64,000 bases of DNA, from NCBI GenBank assembly GCA_038207565.1, contig JBBQZQ010000002.1, forward strand, positions 124,001 to 188,000, written 5' to 3'. Numbering within the stretch: position 1 is the first letter of the stretch; the number at the start of each line of letters is the position of its first letter. Shown one piece after another: positions 8,379 to 16,907 of the stretch. A program made the position numbers and the translations under genes. The DNA comes from JALZAI01 sp038207565. GTDB lineage: Bacteria; Actinomycetota; Actinomycetes; Mycobacteriales; Jatrophihabitantaceae. Below the pieces are notes generated by a model. The model did no database searches and was not told where the DNA came from. It saw nothing but the letters and a program-made list of their open reading frames with translations.

Positions 8379-9017
8379 TCAGCGCTTGGCGGCGACCAGC
8401 AGACCGTCGCCGGCTGCGAGCAGCACGGACACCAGCCGCTCGTCGTCGCGTACCGCCTTACCCAGGTCGCGCAGCGTGACGGTGTCCTGGTCACGCTGCG
8501 ACGGGTCGGCGACGCGGTCGTGCCAGAGCGCGTTGTCGAAGGCCACCACGCCGCCCGGGCGCAACATCCGGATCGCCTGCTCGTAGTAGACCGCGTAGGT
8601 GTCCTTGTCGGCGTCGACGAACACCATGTCGTAGGCATTCTCGCGCATCCGCGGCAGCACATCGGCCGCCGAGCCGTTGATCAGCCGGTAGCGGTTGGCC
8701 GCGATGCCGGCCTCGGCGAAGGCGTCGCGGGCGGCGCGCTGGTGCTCGCCCTCGACGTCGATGCTGACCAGCTGCCCGTCGCCCGCCATGCCTTCGAGCA
8801 GGTATAGCCCTGAGACGCCGGCGCCCGTCCCGACCTCGACGACCGAGCGCGCCCGGGTGGCCACGGCGAGCACGCGCAACGTCGCACCGCCCGCCGGGCC
8901 GACCGGCGTGCAGCCCAGCTCCGCGCCGCGTTCGCGCGCCGACGTCATGACCTCGGACTCGACGGGGTACGACTCCGCGTAGGACAAACTGGTCTCGTTG
9001 AGCATCGCGTCGGCCAT
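8379..9017 (-). CDS. SAM-dependent O-methyltransferase
   Basis: The 212-residue protein is a class I SAM-dependent O-methyltransferase of the COMT/CCoAOMT family. Motif I is VVEVGTGAGVSGLYL, an acidic residue at the end of strand 2 is seen in VSIDVEGE, and the metal/substrate region contains YDMVFVDADKDTY and GGVVAFDNALWHD. A close counterpart (Rv1220c) lies next to sigE in mycobacteria, and the same order is kept here apart from one decarboxylase gene in between. The physiological substrate is unknown. A second ATG at 9005 is possible. Confidence 0.88.
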   Translation of the reverse strand: MADAMLNETSLSYAESYPVESEVMTSARERGAELGCTPVGPAGGATLRVLAVATRARSVVEVGTGAGVSGLYLLEGMAGDGQLVSIDVEGEHQRAARDAFAEAGIAANRYRLINGSAADVLPRMRENAYDMVFVDADKDTYAVYYEQAIRMLRPGGVVAFDNALWHDRVADPSQRDQDTVTLRDLGKAVRDDERLVSVLLAAGDGLLVAAKR

Positions 9018-9057
9018 GGGCGAACGATATCGCCCGCGACCCGGGCCGTCCGACGGG

Positions 9058-10386
9058 TCAGCGCATCGAGTCGAGGATCAGGGCGAGGTCCGCGCCCGTG
9101 GTGAGCGGGTTGACGATCGCGAACCGGGTGCACACCCTTCCGGCATGCCGGGTCGGCGTCACGAACGCGGTCTGTTCGCGCAGGATGCGAGCGCTCCACT
9201 CGGTGTAGTCCGCGTCGGTCCAGCCGATCCGCTCGAAGATCAGCACGGACAGGTCGGACTCGACCAGCAGCCTGACGTGCGGTGCCGAGCGGATCAGTTC
9301 GGCGCCTTCGCGGGCGATCGTCATCGTCTGCTCGACCGCGTCGCGGTAAGCGTTCGTGCCGTACACGGCGAGGGAAAACCAGAACGGCAGGCCCCGCGCT
9401 CGCCGGGTCAACTGGATGGCGAAGTCGGACGGATTCCACTCGCCGTCGACATTCACCACGTCGAGGTAACCCGCGTGCTGGGTGTGGGCGGCGCGCGCAA
9501 GCACGGGGTCGCGGTAGAGCAGCGCGCATGCGTCGAACGGCGCGAATAGCCACTTGTGCGGGTCGACGATGAACGAGTCGGCGTGCTCGACGCCGGCGAA
9601 CAGGTGCCGCACGCTCGGCGCGGCCAGCCCGGCGCCGCCGTACGCACCGTCGACGTGCAGCCACCAGCCGTGTTCGCGGGCGATCGCGCCCACTGCGGCG
9701 ATGTCGTCGATCACACCGGTGTTGGTCGTCCCCGCCGTCGCCACCACGGCGAAGATGCCGTCGCGTGTCGTCGGGTCGAGCTGCGCGATCACCCGCCGCA
9801 GGTTCGCACCGGTCATCCGGCCACGCTCGTCCCCCGGGATCTCGATGATCTCGGCGTCCATCACGACCCGCACGGCGTGCTTGACCGAGGAATGCGTCTC
9901 CGCCGTGACGCACACCGCCCACCGGTGCGGACGGTGGCCCCGCCGGTGCAGCGCCACCTCGCGCGCGGCGACCAGGGCCGAGAGATTGCCGACGGTCCCG
10001 CCCTGCACGAACGCCCCGCCCGCCTCGTCGGGCAGCCCCGCGAGGTCGGCGATCCAGCGCAGCGCCTGGTTCTCGGCGTAAACTGCACCGGATCCCTCCA
10101 GCCATGACCCGCCGTAGACGTTGGACGCGCCGACGACCATGTCGAAGTAGCACGCGGCCTTGGTCGGCGCGTTCGGGATGAAGGACAGGTACCGCTTGTG
10201 ATCGACCGACAGGCACGCCGGACCGAGCACGTCGGCCCACAGCCGCAACGCTTCGTCAGGGCCGACGCCGTCGGGCCTGACTGTCTCCCCCGCGAGCCGG
10301 TCGAGTTCCTGCGGCGACCGGGGCCGGTCGAGCGGGACATCGCGCGACAACCGGTCCAGGCAGTAGCCGACCAGCACATGCGCCAT
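9058..10386 (-). CDS. PLP-dependent group II amino-acid decarboxylase
   Basis: A 442-residue group II decarboxylase (glutamate/aromatic amino-acid decarboxylase superfamily). The PLP-binding Lys is seen in VDPHKWLFAPFD, the substrate/PLP-pocket Asp in HVDGAYGG, and TAGTTNTGVIDD and FVQGGTVGNLSAL are typical family blocks. Which amino acid it uses cannot be read from the sequence. I prefer the ATG at 10386, preceded by GAGGA at a suitable distance, over a GTG 30 bases upstream. It is transcribed away from sigE and shares the 150-bp intergenic region containing the sigE promoter. Confidence 0.87.
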   Translation of the reverse strand: MAHVLVGYCLDRLSRDVPLDRPRSPQELDRLAGETVRPDGVGPDEALRLWADVLGPACLSVDHKRYLSFIPNAPTKAACYFDMVVGASNVYGGSWLEGSGAVYAENQALRWIADLAGLPDEAGGAFVQGGTVGNLSALVAAREVALHRRGHRPHRWAVCVTAETHSSVKHAVRVVMDAEIIEIPGDERGRMTGANLRRVIAQLDPTTRDGIFAVVATAGTTNTGVIDDIAAVGAIAREHGWWLHVDGAYGGAGLAAPSVRHLFAGVEHADSFIVDPHKWLFAPFDACALLYRDPVLARAAHTQHAGYLDVVNVDGEWNPSDFAIQLTRRARGLPFWFSLAVYGTNAYRDAVEQTMTIAREGAELIRSAPHVRLLVESDLSVLIFERIGWTDADYTEWSARILREQTAFVTPTRHAGRVCTRFAIVNPLTTGADLALILDSMR

Positions 10387-10447
10387 GCGGGTGTCGTCCT
10401 CGGTGTGGGAATGCACGCGCCGAGACTACGGACCGCCGTCGGAACCG

Positions 10448-10473
10448 GGAACGAACGCCGATCAGGTGGCGTT
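10448..10473 (+). promoter_or_regulatory. Predicted SigE-type ECF promoter of sigE
   Basis: GGAAC at 10448-10452 is followed after 17 bases by CGTT at 10470-10473. This agrees with the GGAAC / CGTT pattern known for SigE-type and related ECF sigma factors and would make sigE autoregulated. It implies a leader of about 65 bases. Confidence 0.5.
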
Positions 10474-10507
10474 TAGCTGATGCCCAGGTTCGAGTGGTTA
10501 CCTCGGC

Positions 10508-10524
10508 CGGGAACGCAGTTCCCG
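10508..10524. promoter_or_regulatory. Perfect inverted repeat in the sigE leader
   Basis: CGGGAAC-GCA-GTTCCCG forms a perfect 7-bp inverted repeat with a 3-base centre, about 20 bases upstream of the GTG start of sigE and downstream of the predicted promoter. It could be an operator, or a hairpin covering the ribosome site GAGGTGAG that follows. The binding protein is unknown. Confidence 0.45.
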
Positions 10525-10544
10525 AACCGACGTAGAGGTGAGAC

Positions 10545-11117
10545 GTGACGGCAGATAGCGGCGTGTGGGTTCCGCCCACGTGGGATGAGGTCGTGCGCGA
10601 GCACGCCGACCGCGTCTACCGCCTCGCGTACCGCCTGTCCGGCAACCGCGCCGACGCGGAGGACCTGACCCAGGAGACCTTCGTGCGCGTGTTCCGGTCC
10701 CTCGCGGAGTACACGCCTGGGACGTTCGAGGGCTGGCTGCATCGCATCACCACCAACCTCTTCCTCGACATGGTCCGCCGCCGGCAGCGGATCCGCTTCG
10801 ACGCCCTGCCCGACGACGCCGGAGACAAGCTCGCCTCGCGCGAACACGGCCCCGAACAGGCCTACGAACAGATGAACCTGGATCCGGAAATCCAGCGCGC
10901 TCTGGACGAGCTGCCCGCGGACTTCCGCGTCGCCGTCGTGCTCTGCGATCTGGAACAGCTGTCCTACGAGGAGATCGCGGCGACGCTGGGTGTCAAGGTC
11001 GGGACCGTGCGCTCGCGCATCCACCGCGGTCGGGTACTGCTGCGCCAGGCACTCGCGCACCGCGCTCCGGGGCTGCGTCCGGCCGAGCCCGGATCGCCGC
11101 TTGAGGTCACTGCCTGA
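10545..11117 (+). CDS. sigE: ECF sigma factor SigE
   Basis: This 190-residue ECF sigma factor has region 2 with YRLAYRLSGNRADAEDLTQE and FVRVFRS, and region 4 with LPADFRVAVVLCDLEQLSYE and the recognition-helix segment GVKVGTVRSRIHRGR. It is followed by its anti-sigma gene with a TGATG overlap, then by htrA and tatB, exactly as around mycobacterial sigE, which responds to envelope stress. The GTG start is preceded by GAGGTGAG. A matching GGAAC-N17-CGTT promoter suggests self-activation. Identity as SigE rests on gene order plus sequence and is quite secure. Confidence 0.92.
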   Translation: MTADSGVWVPPTWDEVVREHADRVYRLAYRLSGNRADAEDLTQETFVRVFRSLAEYTPGTFEGWLHRITTNLFLDMVRRRQRIRFDALPDDAGDKLASREHGPEQAYEQMNLDPEIQRALDELPADFRVAVVLCDLEQLSYEEIAATLGVKVGTVRSRIHRGRVLLRQALAHRAPGLRPAEPGSPLEVTA

Positions 11118-11650
11118 TGCGCCAACAGCACCTGTCCGACGAGGCGATCGCGGCGTTCGCCGACGACGTGCTGCGCGGGCACGCGCGAGAGCGAGCCATG
11201 CGGCACACCGCGACCTGCACCGAGTGCAAGCACGCGGTCGCCGGGCAACGTGAGGCGGTCTGGGCGCTTCGGGCAGCCCCGGCGCCGGCACTGCCCAGCG
11301 GGCTGCTCGACCGCCTGCGCGAGGTACCGGCAACCACCCCGATCAACACCGTCCGGACGACGATCGGGCCGGACGGTTCGACGATGTTCGCCGCCTTCGG
11401 TTCGTTCGGGGCGGCCGCGCTCGTCCGGGACGGGAACGACGACGAAGGTGCAGGCCGGGCCCGCGGCATGCGGCCGTTCGTCATGACCGCCGCTGCGCTG
11501 GCGATGGTTTCCGCCCTCGGCGCGGTCGGCGCGAACCACGGCACCTCCGGACGTATCCCGGCGGCCCCGGCCCCTACGCACAGCCGGCACCTGCCCGCCG
11601 ATGTCCCGGTACGGCTCGCGTTCATCACCGCGCCTACCCGTACCCGCTGA
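11117..11650 (+). CDS. rseA: Anti-sigma E factor RseA
   Basis: A 177-residue membrane anti-sigma factor. The N-terminal zinc-binding anti-sigma motif is HTATCTEC, the HxxxCxxC core, near residue 30. A single membrane helix lies near residues 118-139 (FVMTAAALAMVSALGAVGA). The mid-region is Ala/Pro-rich and the external tail is short. It should hold SigE at the membrane through the zinc domain and release it on redox change or proteolysis. It starts inside the sigE stop (TGATG), consistent with translational coupling for matched levels. The htrA gene downstream encodes an envelope protease. Confidence 0.9.
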   Translation: MRQQHLSDEAIAAFADDVLRGHARERAMRHTATCTECKHAVAGQREAVWALRAAPAPALPSGLLDRLREVPATTPINTVRTTIGPDGSTMFAAFGSFGAAALVRDGNDDEGAGRARGMRPFVMTAAALAMVSALGAVGANHGTSGRIPAAPAPTHSRHLPADVPVRLAFITAPTRTR

Positions 11651-11708
11651 CGCTTCTACAGCACCGCGTCCGTCGATGAGGCAGACTCGTCGGCGTGAGG
11701 AGCAGCGC

Positions 11709-13367
11709 GTGAGCGAGCAGCCCGGGCGGCCCGCGGCCCCCGGGCACGATGCTGCCGATGACACCGCGTTCCGCCGCCCCGACGGGGCCGACGCCGGGTT
11801 CGCTGTTCGCACCGAGCCACCGGCCTACACGCCGCCCCCGCCGACTGTCGCCCCGGCCGAGCGCGACGCGTTCGGCCGGCCCGCCGGCGCCGGGGCCTAC
11901 GCACCGCCCGTCGGCGAGCGCATCGCGCCCCGACCGCGGCAGGCACCCGCCGTCCCCGCACCGGCCCGCGCGGCCTTCGGTCCGTCCCCGCAAGCCGCCG
12001 ACGGCTTCGACCCGGCGCCGGGCACGCGGATCCGCCCGGCCGGCCGCGCACCCGAGTCGCCCTGGTGGCGGCAGGGCGCCGATCGCGATCCCTGGCGCGA
12101 CCCGTCCGCACCGTTCTGGCTCGGCCGCGGCGCCGTCTTCGCCGGTGGTCGTCCCGCCCAGCTCGACCCGTTCGAGGACAGCGAATCCGCCGCGGCGAGC
12201 GGTGACGACGTCCTGCTCGGCGACGAGGAGTCGCTGGGAGACGAGGCCGAGGAGAACGACGATCCGTCCCACACCAATGTTGGACGCGGCCGGTTTGGGT
12301 TGAGCGCGCTGCTGTTGGCCCTGGTCGTCGCGCTCGTGGCCGGCGCGCTCGGCGGTGGTGTGGGCTATTGGCTCGCCGATCGCGCGCAGGACGTGCTGCA
12401 CCGCAGCGACGTCGCGCTCTCACAGGTCGACAAGCCCGCGAACCGCCCGGCCGGTTCGGTCGCCGACATCGCAAAGCGGGTCGGCCCTGCGGTCGTCTCG
12501 ATCGCGGTGTCCGACAGCGAGCGCAGTCGCAACGGCGTCGGTTCCGGGGTCGTCATCGACAAGCATGGCTACGTCCTGACCAACAACCACGTGGTGGCGA
12601 TCGCTGCCGACGGCGGGACGATCATCGCGACGTTCTCGAACGAGGACACCGCGAACGCGCGAATTGTCGGGCGCGACCCGATCAGCGACCTCGCCGTCCT
12701 CAAGGTGCCCGAGACCAGCCTCACCGTGGCGGCGTTGGGGAAGTCGGCGCAACTGGCAGTCGGCGACCCGGTCGTCGCGATCGGCTCGCCGCTCGGGCTG
12801 GAGGGGACAGTCACCACCGGCATCGTGTCGGCGCTCGACCGGGCGGTGCACGTGTTCGGCGACGACGGGACCTCCGACGCCTATCTCGACGCGATTCAGA
12901 CCGACGCAGCCATCAATCCCGGCAATTCCGGCGGCGCGCTGGTCGACGCGGCGGGCGCGGTCGTCGGTATCAACTCGGCCGCTGCTCTGGCCAGCTCGGG
13001 CTCCGGGCAGTCGACGCAGGCGAGCGGCATCGGGTACGCGATCCCGATCGACTATGCCCGCGACATCGCCCGGCAGCTGATCGGCTCCGGTAAGGCCGTC
13101 CACGGCTCGCTCGATGCGCAGGGCCGCACCGTGACCGCCAACCTGCAGGAGGGCGCCTACCTCGAGCAGGTCGTGCCCAAGGGGGCGGCGGCGAAAGCCG
13201 GTCTCCGCAACGGTGACGTGATCGTCGTCGCCGAAGGGCACCCGATCATCAGTTACGACCAGCTTGTCGTGATCGTGCAGGAGCACAAGCCGAAGGACAC
13301 CGTCCACGTCACCTACTTCCGCGGCCCTTCCAAGACGGCCACGACGATCACCCTCGGCTCCCGTTGA
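11709..13367 (+). CDS. htrA: HtrA/DegP-type membrane serine protease
   Basis: The 552-residue protein has a long, disordered, Pro/Ala-rich cytoplasmic N-terminus (about 200 residues), one membrane helix (LSALLLALVVALVAGALGGG), a trypsin-like protease domain and a C-terminal PDZ domain. The catalytic triad is visible as His in TNNHVV, Asp in DPISDLAVLK and Ser in NPGNSGGAL. The PDZ begins near GAYLEQVVPKGAAAKAGLRN. I chose the GTG at 11709 because AGGAGC lies just upstream. As in mycobacteria it follows sigE and rseA, and it should degrade or refold damaged proteins outside the membrane during envelope stress. Confidence 0.93.
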   Translation: MSEQPGRPAAPGHDAADDTAFRRPDGADAGFAVRTEPPAYTPPPPTVAPAERDAFGRPAGAGAYAPPVGERIAPRPRQAPAVPAPARAAFGPSPQAADGFDPAPGTRIRPAGRAPESPWWRQGADRDPWRDPSAPFWLGRGAVFAGGRPAQLDPFEDSESAAASGDDVLLGDEESLGDEAEENDDPSHTNVGRGRFGLSALLLALVVALVAGALGGGVGYWLADRAQDVLHRSDVALSQVDKPANRPAGSVADIAKRVGPAVVSIAVSDSERSRNGVGSGVVIDKHGYVLTNNHVVAIAADGGTIIATFSNEDTANARIVGRDPISDLAVLKVPETSLTVAALGKSAQLAVGDPVVAIGSPLGLEGTVTTGIVSALDRAVHVFGDDGTSDAYLDAIQTDAAINPGNSGGALVDAAGAVVGINSAAALASSGSGQSTQASGIGYAIPIDYARDIARQLIGSGKAVHGSLDAQGRTVTANLQEGAYLEQVVPKGAAAKAGLRNGDVIVVAEGHPIISYDQLVVIVQEHKPKDTVHVTYFRGPSKTATTITLGSR

Positions 13368-13415
13368 CGACGGCATCCAGCGTGCGGTTCGTCCTCGAGC
13401 ACCTACACTCGGCTC

Positions 13416-13814
13416 ATGTTCAACATCGGCCCGATGGAGCTCATGATCCTGGCCGTCGTCGGCTTGATCGTGCTCGGTCCGGACCGGCTGCCTGGCATGG
13501 CCCGCGACGCGGGACGCATGTTACGGACGTTGCGCGACATGGCCACCGGCGCCCGTTCGCAGCTGCGCGATGAGCTCGGACCCGAGTTCGCCGACGTCGA
13601 TCTGCGCAATCTGAACCCCCGCACCGCTCTGCAGCGCGCCATCCTCGGCGACGACGACGAGGTCAGATCGCTGAACCCCCGCCGTCAGATCCGCGACGTG
13701 TTCAACGACGACGAGGAACCCGTGTCGCTGCAGAAGGCGACCCAGCAGGAGCCGGCACCGCAGCAACCGCTCGCCCGCGGCGAACAGGCACCCTTCGACA
13801 CCGACGCCACCTGA
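13416..13814 (+). CDS. tatB: Twin-arginine translocase subunit TatB
   Basis: A 132-residue Tat subunit with one N-terminal membrane helix (IGPMELMILAVVGLIVLGPDRLP) containing the Glu and the Gly-Pro hinge of TatA/TatB proteins. An amphipathic helix (MARDAGRMLRTLRDMATG) and a charged, disordered tail follow. The Glu directly after GPM matches TatB. It forms the substrate receptor with TatC. Its place after htrA repeats the mycobacterial order. At least two exported proteins in the window (the GH26-like protein and possibly others) carry Tat-like signals that could use it. Confidence 0.92.
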   Translation: MFNIGPMELMILAVVGLIVLGPDRLPGMARDAGRMLRTLRDMATGARSQLRDELGPEFADVDLRNLNPRTALQRAILGDDDEVRSLNPRRQIRDVFNDDEEPVSLQKATQQEPAPQQPLARGEQAPFDTDAT

Positions 13815-13852
13815 GGTTGCAGCGCCGAGTACGGCGAGGGTTGGTACCGCGG

Positions 13853-14983
13853 TCAGTGAACGGCGGGTGAAAGCCCCAGGGACCGCCCCACGATGCTGGT
13901 CTGGCGCTGCGCGAGCCGGTCCGCCACTGCCAGCAGCGCCTGCGCCGCGGACGAGGTCGGGTCACTCAGCACGATCGGGCGCCCGTCGTCGCCGCCCTCG
14001 CGCACCCGCTGGTCGATCGGCACCTGGCCCAGCAGCGGTACTCGGGTGCCCGTCGAGATCGAGAGGGAATCTGCGACGGCCTGCCCGCCGCCGGCGCCGA
14101 AGAGCTCCATTCGCGAGCCGTCGGGCAGGTCCAGCCAGCTCATGTTCTCCACGACGCCGACGATCTGCTGATGCGTCTGCAGCGCGATCGATCCGGCGCG
14201 CTCGGCCACCTCGCAGGCGGCGAGTTGCGGAGTGGTCACGACGAGCAGTTCGGCGGACGGGACTAGCTGAGCAACCGAGATCGCGATGTCGCCCGTGCCC
14301 GGGGGCAAATCCATGAGCAGGACGTCCAGGTCTCCCCAGAACACGTCCGCCAGGAACTGCTGCAACGCCCGGTGCAGCATCGGGCCCCGCCAGACGACGG
14401 CAGTGTTGCCCGGGGTGAACATCCCGATCGAGATCACCTTCACGTCGTGCGCGACCGGCGGCATGATCATCTGCTCGACCTGCGTCGGCTTACCGGTGAC
14501 GCCGAGCATGCGGGGAACCGAGAAGCCGTAGATGTCGGCGTCGAGCACGCCCACGGACAGCCCGCGCGCGGCGAGCGAAGCCGCCAGGTTCACCGTGACC
14601 GACGACTTGCCGACGCCGCCCTTGCCCGAGGCGACGGCGTAGACGCGCGTGCGCGATCCGGGCTGGGCGAAGGGGATCTCGTTGGTGGGCGCGTCCCCGC
14701 GCAGTTGCTGCCGCAGTGCCGTGCGCTGCTCGTCGCTCATCACACCCAGGTGCACCTGCACGTCGGTCACGCCCTCGACCTCGGACACCGCGGCAGTGAC
14801 GCTGCGGGTGAGCTCGGCCTTCATCGGGCACCCCGAGACGGTCAGCAGCACCGTGACGCTCACCGTCGCGCCGGAGATGGCCACCGACTCGACCATGTTC
14901 AGCTCGGTGATCGGCCGGCGGATCTCGGGATCGTTCACCGTGGCGAGCGCGGCGCGGACTTCGGATTCAGTGGGCAAGGGCAC
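13853..14983 (-). CDS. mrp: Mrp/ApbC-type P-loop iron-sulfur carrier ATPase
   Basis: The 376-residue protein has an N-terminal MIP18/DUF59 domain (about residues 5-85, with TVSGCPMKAEL) and a C-terminal MinD-like ATPase domain. The deviant Walker A is ASGKGGVGKSSVTVNLA, followed by VLDADIYGFS and LLMDLPPGTGD. The usual CxxC scaffold motif of Mrp proteins is not obvious near residue 290, as in many actinobacterial members. It likely binds and delivers Fe-S clusters. It converges on tatB with a 38-bp gap; the same gene is found near sigE in mycobacteria. Confidence 0.9.
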   Translation of the reverse strand: MPLPTESEVRAALATVNDPEIRRPITELNMVESVAISGATVSVTVLLTVSGCPMKAELTRSVTAAVSEVEGVTDVQVHLGVMSDEQRTALRQQLRGDAPTNEIPFAQPGSRTRVYAVASGKGGVGKSSVTVNLAASLAARGLSVGVLDADIYGFSVPRMLGVTGKPTQVEQMIMPPVAHDVKVISIGMFTPGNTAVVWRGPMLHRALQQFLADVFWGDLDVLLMDLPPGTGDIAISVAQLVPSAELLVVTTPQLAACEVAERAGSIALQTHQQIVGVVENMSWLDLPDGSRMELFGAGGGQAVADSLSISTGTRVPLLGQVPIDQRVREGGDDGRPIVLSDPTSSAAQALLAVADRLAQRQTSIVGRSLGLSPAVH

Positions 14984-15052
14984 GCTGCCGATGGTACGTG
15001 CGGGCTCCGGTCCTGGGCTCAGCGCGTTAAGGAGTCGACACCTACCCGCCGC

Positions 15053-15535
15053 TCACTCCTCGGACGGGACGCGTTCCTTCGCTTCACGGTGCTCGCGGGC
15101 CAGTTCGGAGCGCAGGAAGTCCCGCGTGGCGACCTCGCCGAGCGCCATGCGTATCGCCGCGATCTCGCGCGCCAGGTAGTCCAGGTCCGCCTTCGACTGA
15201 CGCGCCTCGTCGCGGTCGGCCTCCAGGTTGACGCGGTCGCGGTCGTCCTGCCGATTCTGCGCCAGCAGGATGAGGGGCGCAGCGTAGGCGGCCTGCAGCG
15301 ACAGGATCAGGGTGAGGAATGTGAACGTATACGGGTCGAAGCGCCACGACTTCGGCGTGACCGTGTTGAACAGCACCCAGACGATGATCGCGATCGATTG
15401 GTAGACCAGGTAGCGCCCGGTCCCCAGGAACCGTGCGACGCGCTCGGTGAGCCGGCCGAAGGCGTCGGCGTCGTAACGCAGGCGTGGTCCGCGCTCGACC
15501 TTCGGCTGGTCCAGCCGCGAGCGGGGCTCAGCCAT
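15053..15535 (-). CDS. DUF1003 membrane protein
   Basis: A 160-residue DUF1003 protein with two membrane helices (YQSIAIIVWVLFNTV and FLTLILSLQAAYAAPLILL) separated by a PYTFTF loop, then a charged coiled-coil tail with repeated Asp/Arg (NRQDDRDRVNLEADRDEAR). Function is unknown. Its start overlaps the end of the MgtE-N/CBS gene by eight bases, so the pair is co-transcribed and probably works together, perhaps around divalent cations. This pair also occurs near sigE/mrp in mycobacteria. Confidence 0.88.
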   Translation of the reverse strand: MAEPRSRLDQPKVERGPRLRYDADAFGRLTERVARFLGTGRYLVYQSIAIIVWVLFNTVTPKSWRFDPYTFTFLTLILSLQAAYAAPLILLAQNRQDDRDRVNLEADRDEARQSKADLDYLAREIAAIRMALGEVATRDFLRSELAREHREAKERVPSEE

Positions 15536-16784
15536 GACTTGCCGTCCGGTCGGCGTCGCGCCACCCCTCGGGCAGCAGGTGATCGAGGACGTCGTCGACC
15601 GACACCGCGCCGAGCAACCGGTCCCGGTCGTCGACCACCGGTGCGGCGACCAGGTTGTAGGTCGCGAGATGGCGGGTGATGTCCTCGATGGACTCCTCCG
15701 GACGCAGCGCGCCGGTGTCCTTCTCGCAGACGCCGCTCACCAGTGCCGACGGCGGTTCGCGCAGCAGCCGCTGCAGATGGGCGGTGCCGAGGAACTTGCC
15801 GGTGGGCGTGGCTTGCGGCGCGCGCACCACGAACACCTGCGCCGCGACGGCGGGGGACAACTCCGGGTTGCGGACCAGCGCCAACGCCTCTGCCACCGTC
15901 GCGTCCGGAAGCATGATCACCGGCTCGGACGTCATCAACCCGCCCGCGGTGTAGTCGGCATAGCTCATCAGCCGGCGGACGGGCGCGGCTTCCTCGGGCT
16001 CCATCAGCTGCAGCAGTCGTTGCTGGTCGGCGGCCGGCATCTCACCGAGCAGATCTGCCGCGTCGTCGTCGTCCATCGCCTCGAGGACGTCAGCAGCGCG
16101 CTCGTCCGCGAGCGAGGCGAGCACCTTGACCTGGTCGTCCTCGTCCATCTCCTGCAGGACGTCGGCCAACCGCTCGTCGTCGAGTCCGGCGACCACCTCG
16201 AGCACGCGCTTGTCCGGCATGTCGGCGAGCGCGTGGGCGACGTCGGCGGCCCGCATATCGGAAAGTGTCGACAACAGCGCGTCGGTGCCCTGGTTCTTCT
16301 CCGGCAGCGCCAGCCCGTCGACCTCGTTCCAGTCGACCTGCGAGAGCTGGCCGCGACGGCGCGTCAGCCGCGGGGCGGTGGTGCGCACGGCGAGTCGCGA
16401 GATCACCCAGTCGCGGTTGCGGTTCTGCTCCATGCCCAGGTCGACGATGCTGGCCTGCTGCTCGCTCTCGCGCAGCGTCACGGTGCGGTCGAGCAGCTCC
16501 GCGAGCACGAGCGTCTCGCTGGGGCGGCGCTCGAAACGCCGCATGTTGATCGTCCCGCTGGACAGCACCACCGAATCGGGTTCGATGCGGGTGACGCGTC
16601 CCATCGGCACGAAGATGCGGTGTCGCTGCTGCAGTTCGAGGACGAGGCCGAGGATGCGTGGCGGCTGCCGGTCCACGCGCAGCGCAGTGACCGCGTCGCG
16701 GACTTTGCCGAGCTGGTCGCCGCTGGGGTCGAAGACGCCGATGCCGGCGAGTCGCGCGACGAAGACGCGCGACGCCGAGCTCAT
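15528..16784 (-). CDS. PRC-barrel, MgtE N-domain and CBS-domain protein
   Basis: The 418-residue soluble protein starts with a PRC-barrel-like segment (GIGVFDPSGDQLGKVRD), continues with the superhelical MgtE intracellular N-domain (repeated LADMPDKRVLEVV, LQEMDEDDQVKV and LEAMDDDDAADLL units, about residues 190-280) and ends in a CBS pair (MTSEPVIMLPDATVAEAL and a second block near VDDRDRLLGAVSVDDV). The MgtE membrane channel is absent. It is therefore a stand-alone regulator, plausibly sensing Mg2+ or nucleotides. The ATG at 16784 was chosen because the upstream extension is Arg-rich and overlaps the divergent CitE-like gene. Confidence 0.88.
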   Translation of the reverse strand: MSSASRVFVARLAGIGVFDPSGDQLGKVRDAVTALRVDRQPPRILGLVLELQQRHRIFVPMGRVTRIEPDSVVLSSGTINMRRFERRPSETLVLAELLDRTVTLRESEQQASIVDLGMEQNRNRDWVISRLAVRTTAPRLTRRRGQLSQVDWNEVDGLALPEKNQGTDALLSTLSDMRAADVAHALADMPDKRVLEVVAGLDDERLADVLQEMDEDDQVKVLASLADERAADVLEAMDDDDAADLLGEMPAADQQRLLQLMEPEEAAPVRRLMSYADYTAGGLMTSEPVIMLPDATVAEALALVRNPELSPAVAAQVFVVRAPQATPTGKFLGTAHLQRLLREPPSALVSGVCEKDTGALRPEESIEDITRHLATYNLVAAPVVDDRDRLLGAVSVDDVLDHLLPEGWRDADRTASHG

Positions 16785-16907
16785 CGCTGTCTCCCCGCCG
16801 ACGCCCGTGTCACGTATGCAGGTTAGTCGCTGGGTGGTGCGCGGACTCCGTGTGAGCCCGCCGACACGGGGTTGGCGAGCCTCGCGTTCGGTGGGCATGC
16901 TGCCCCG

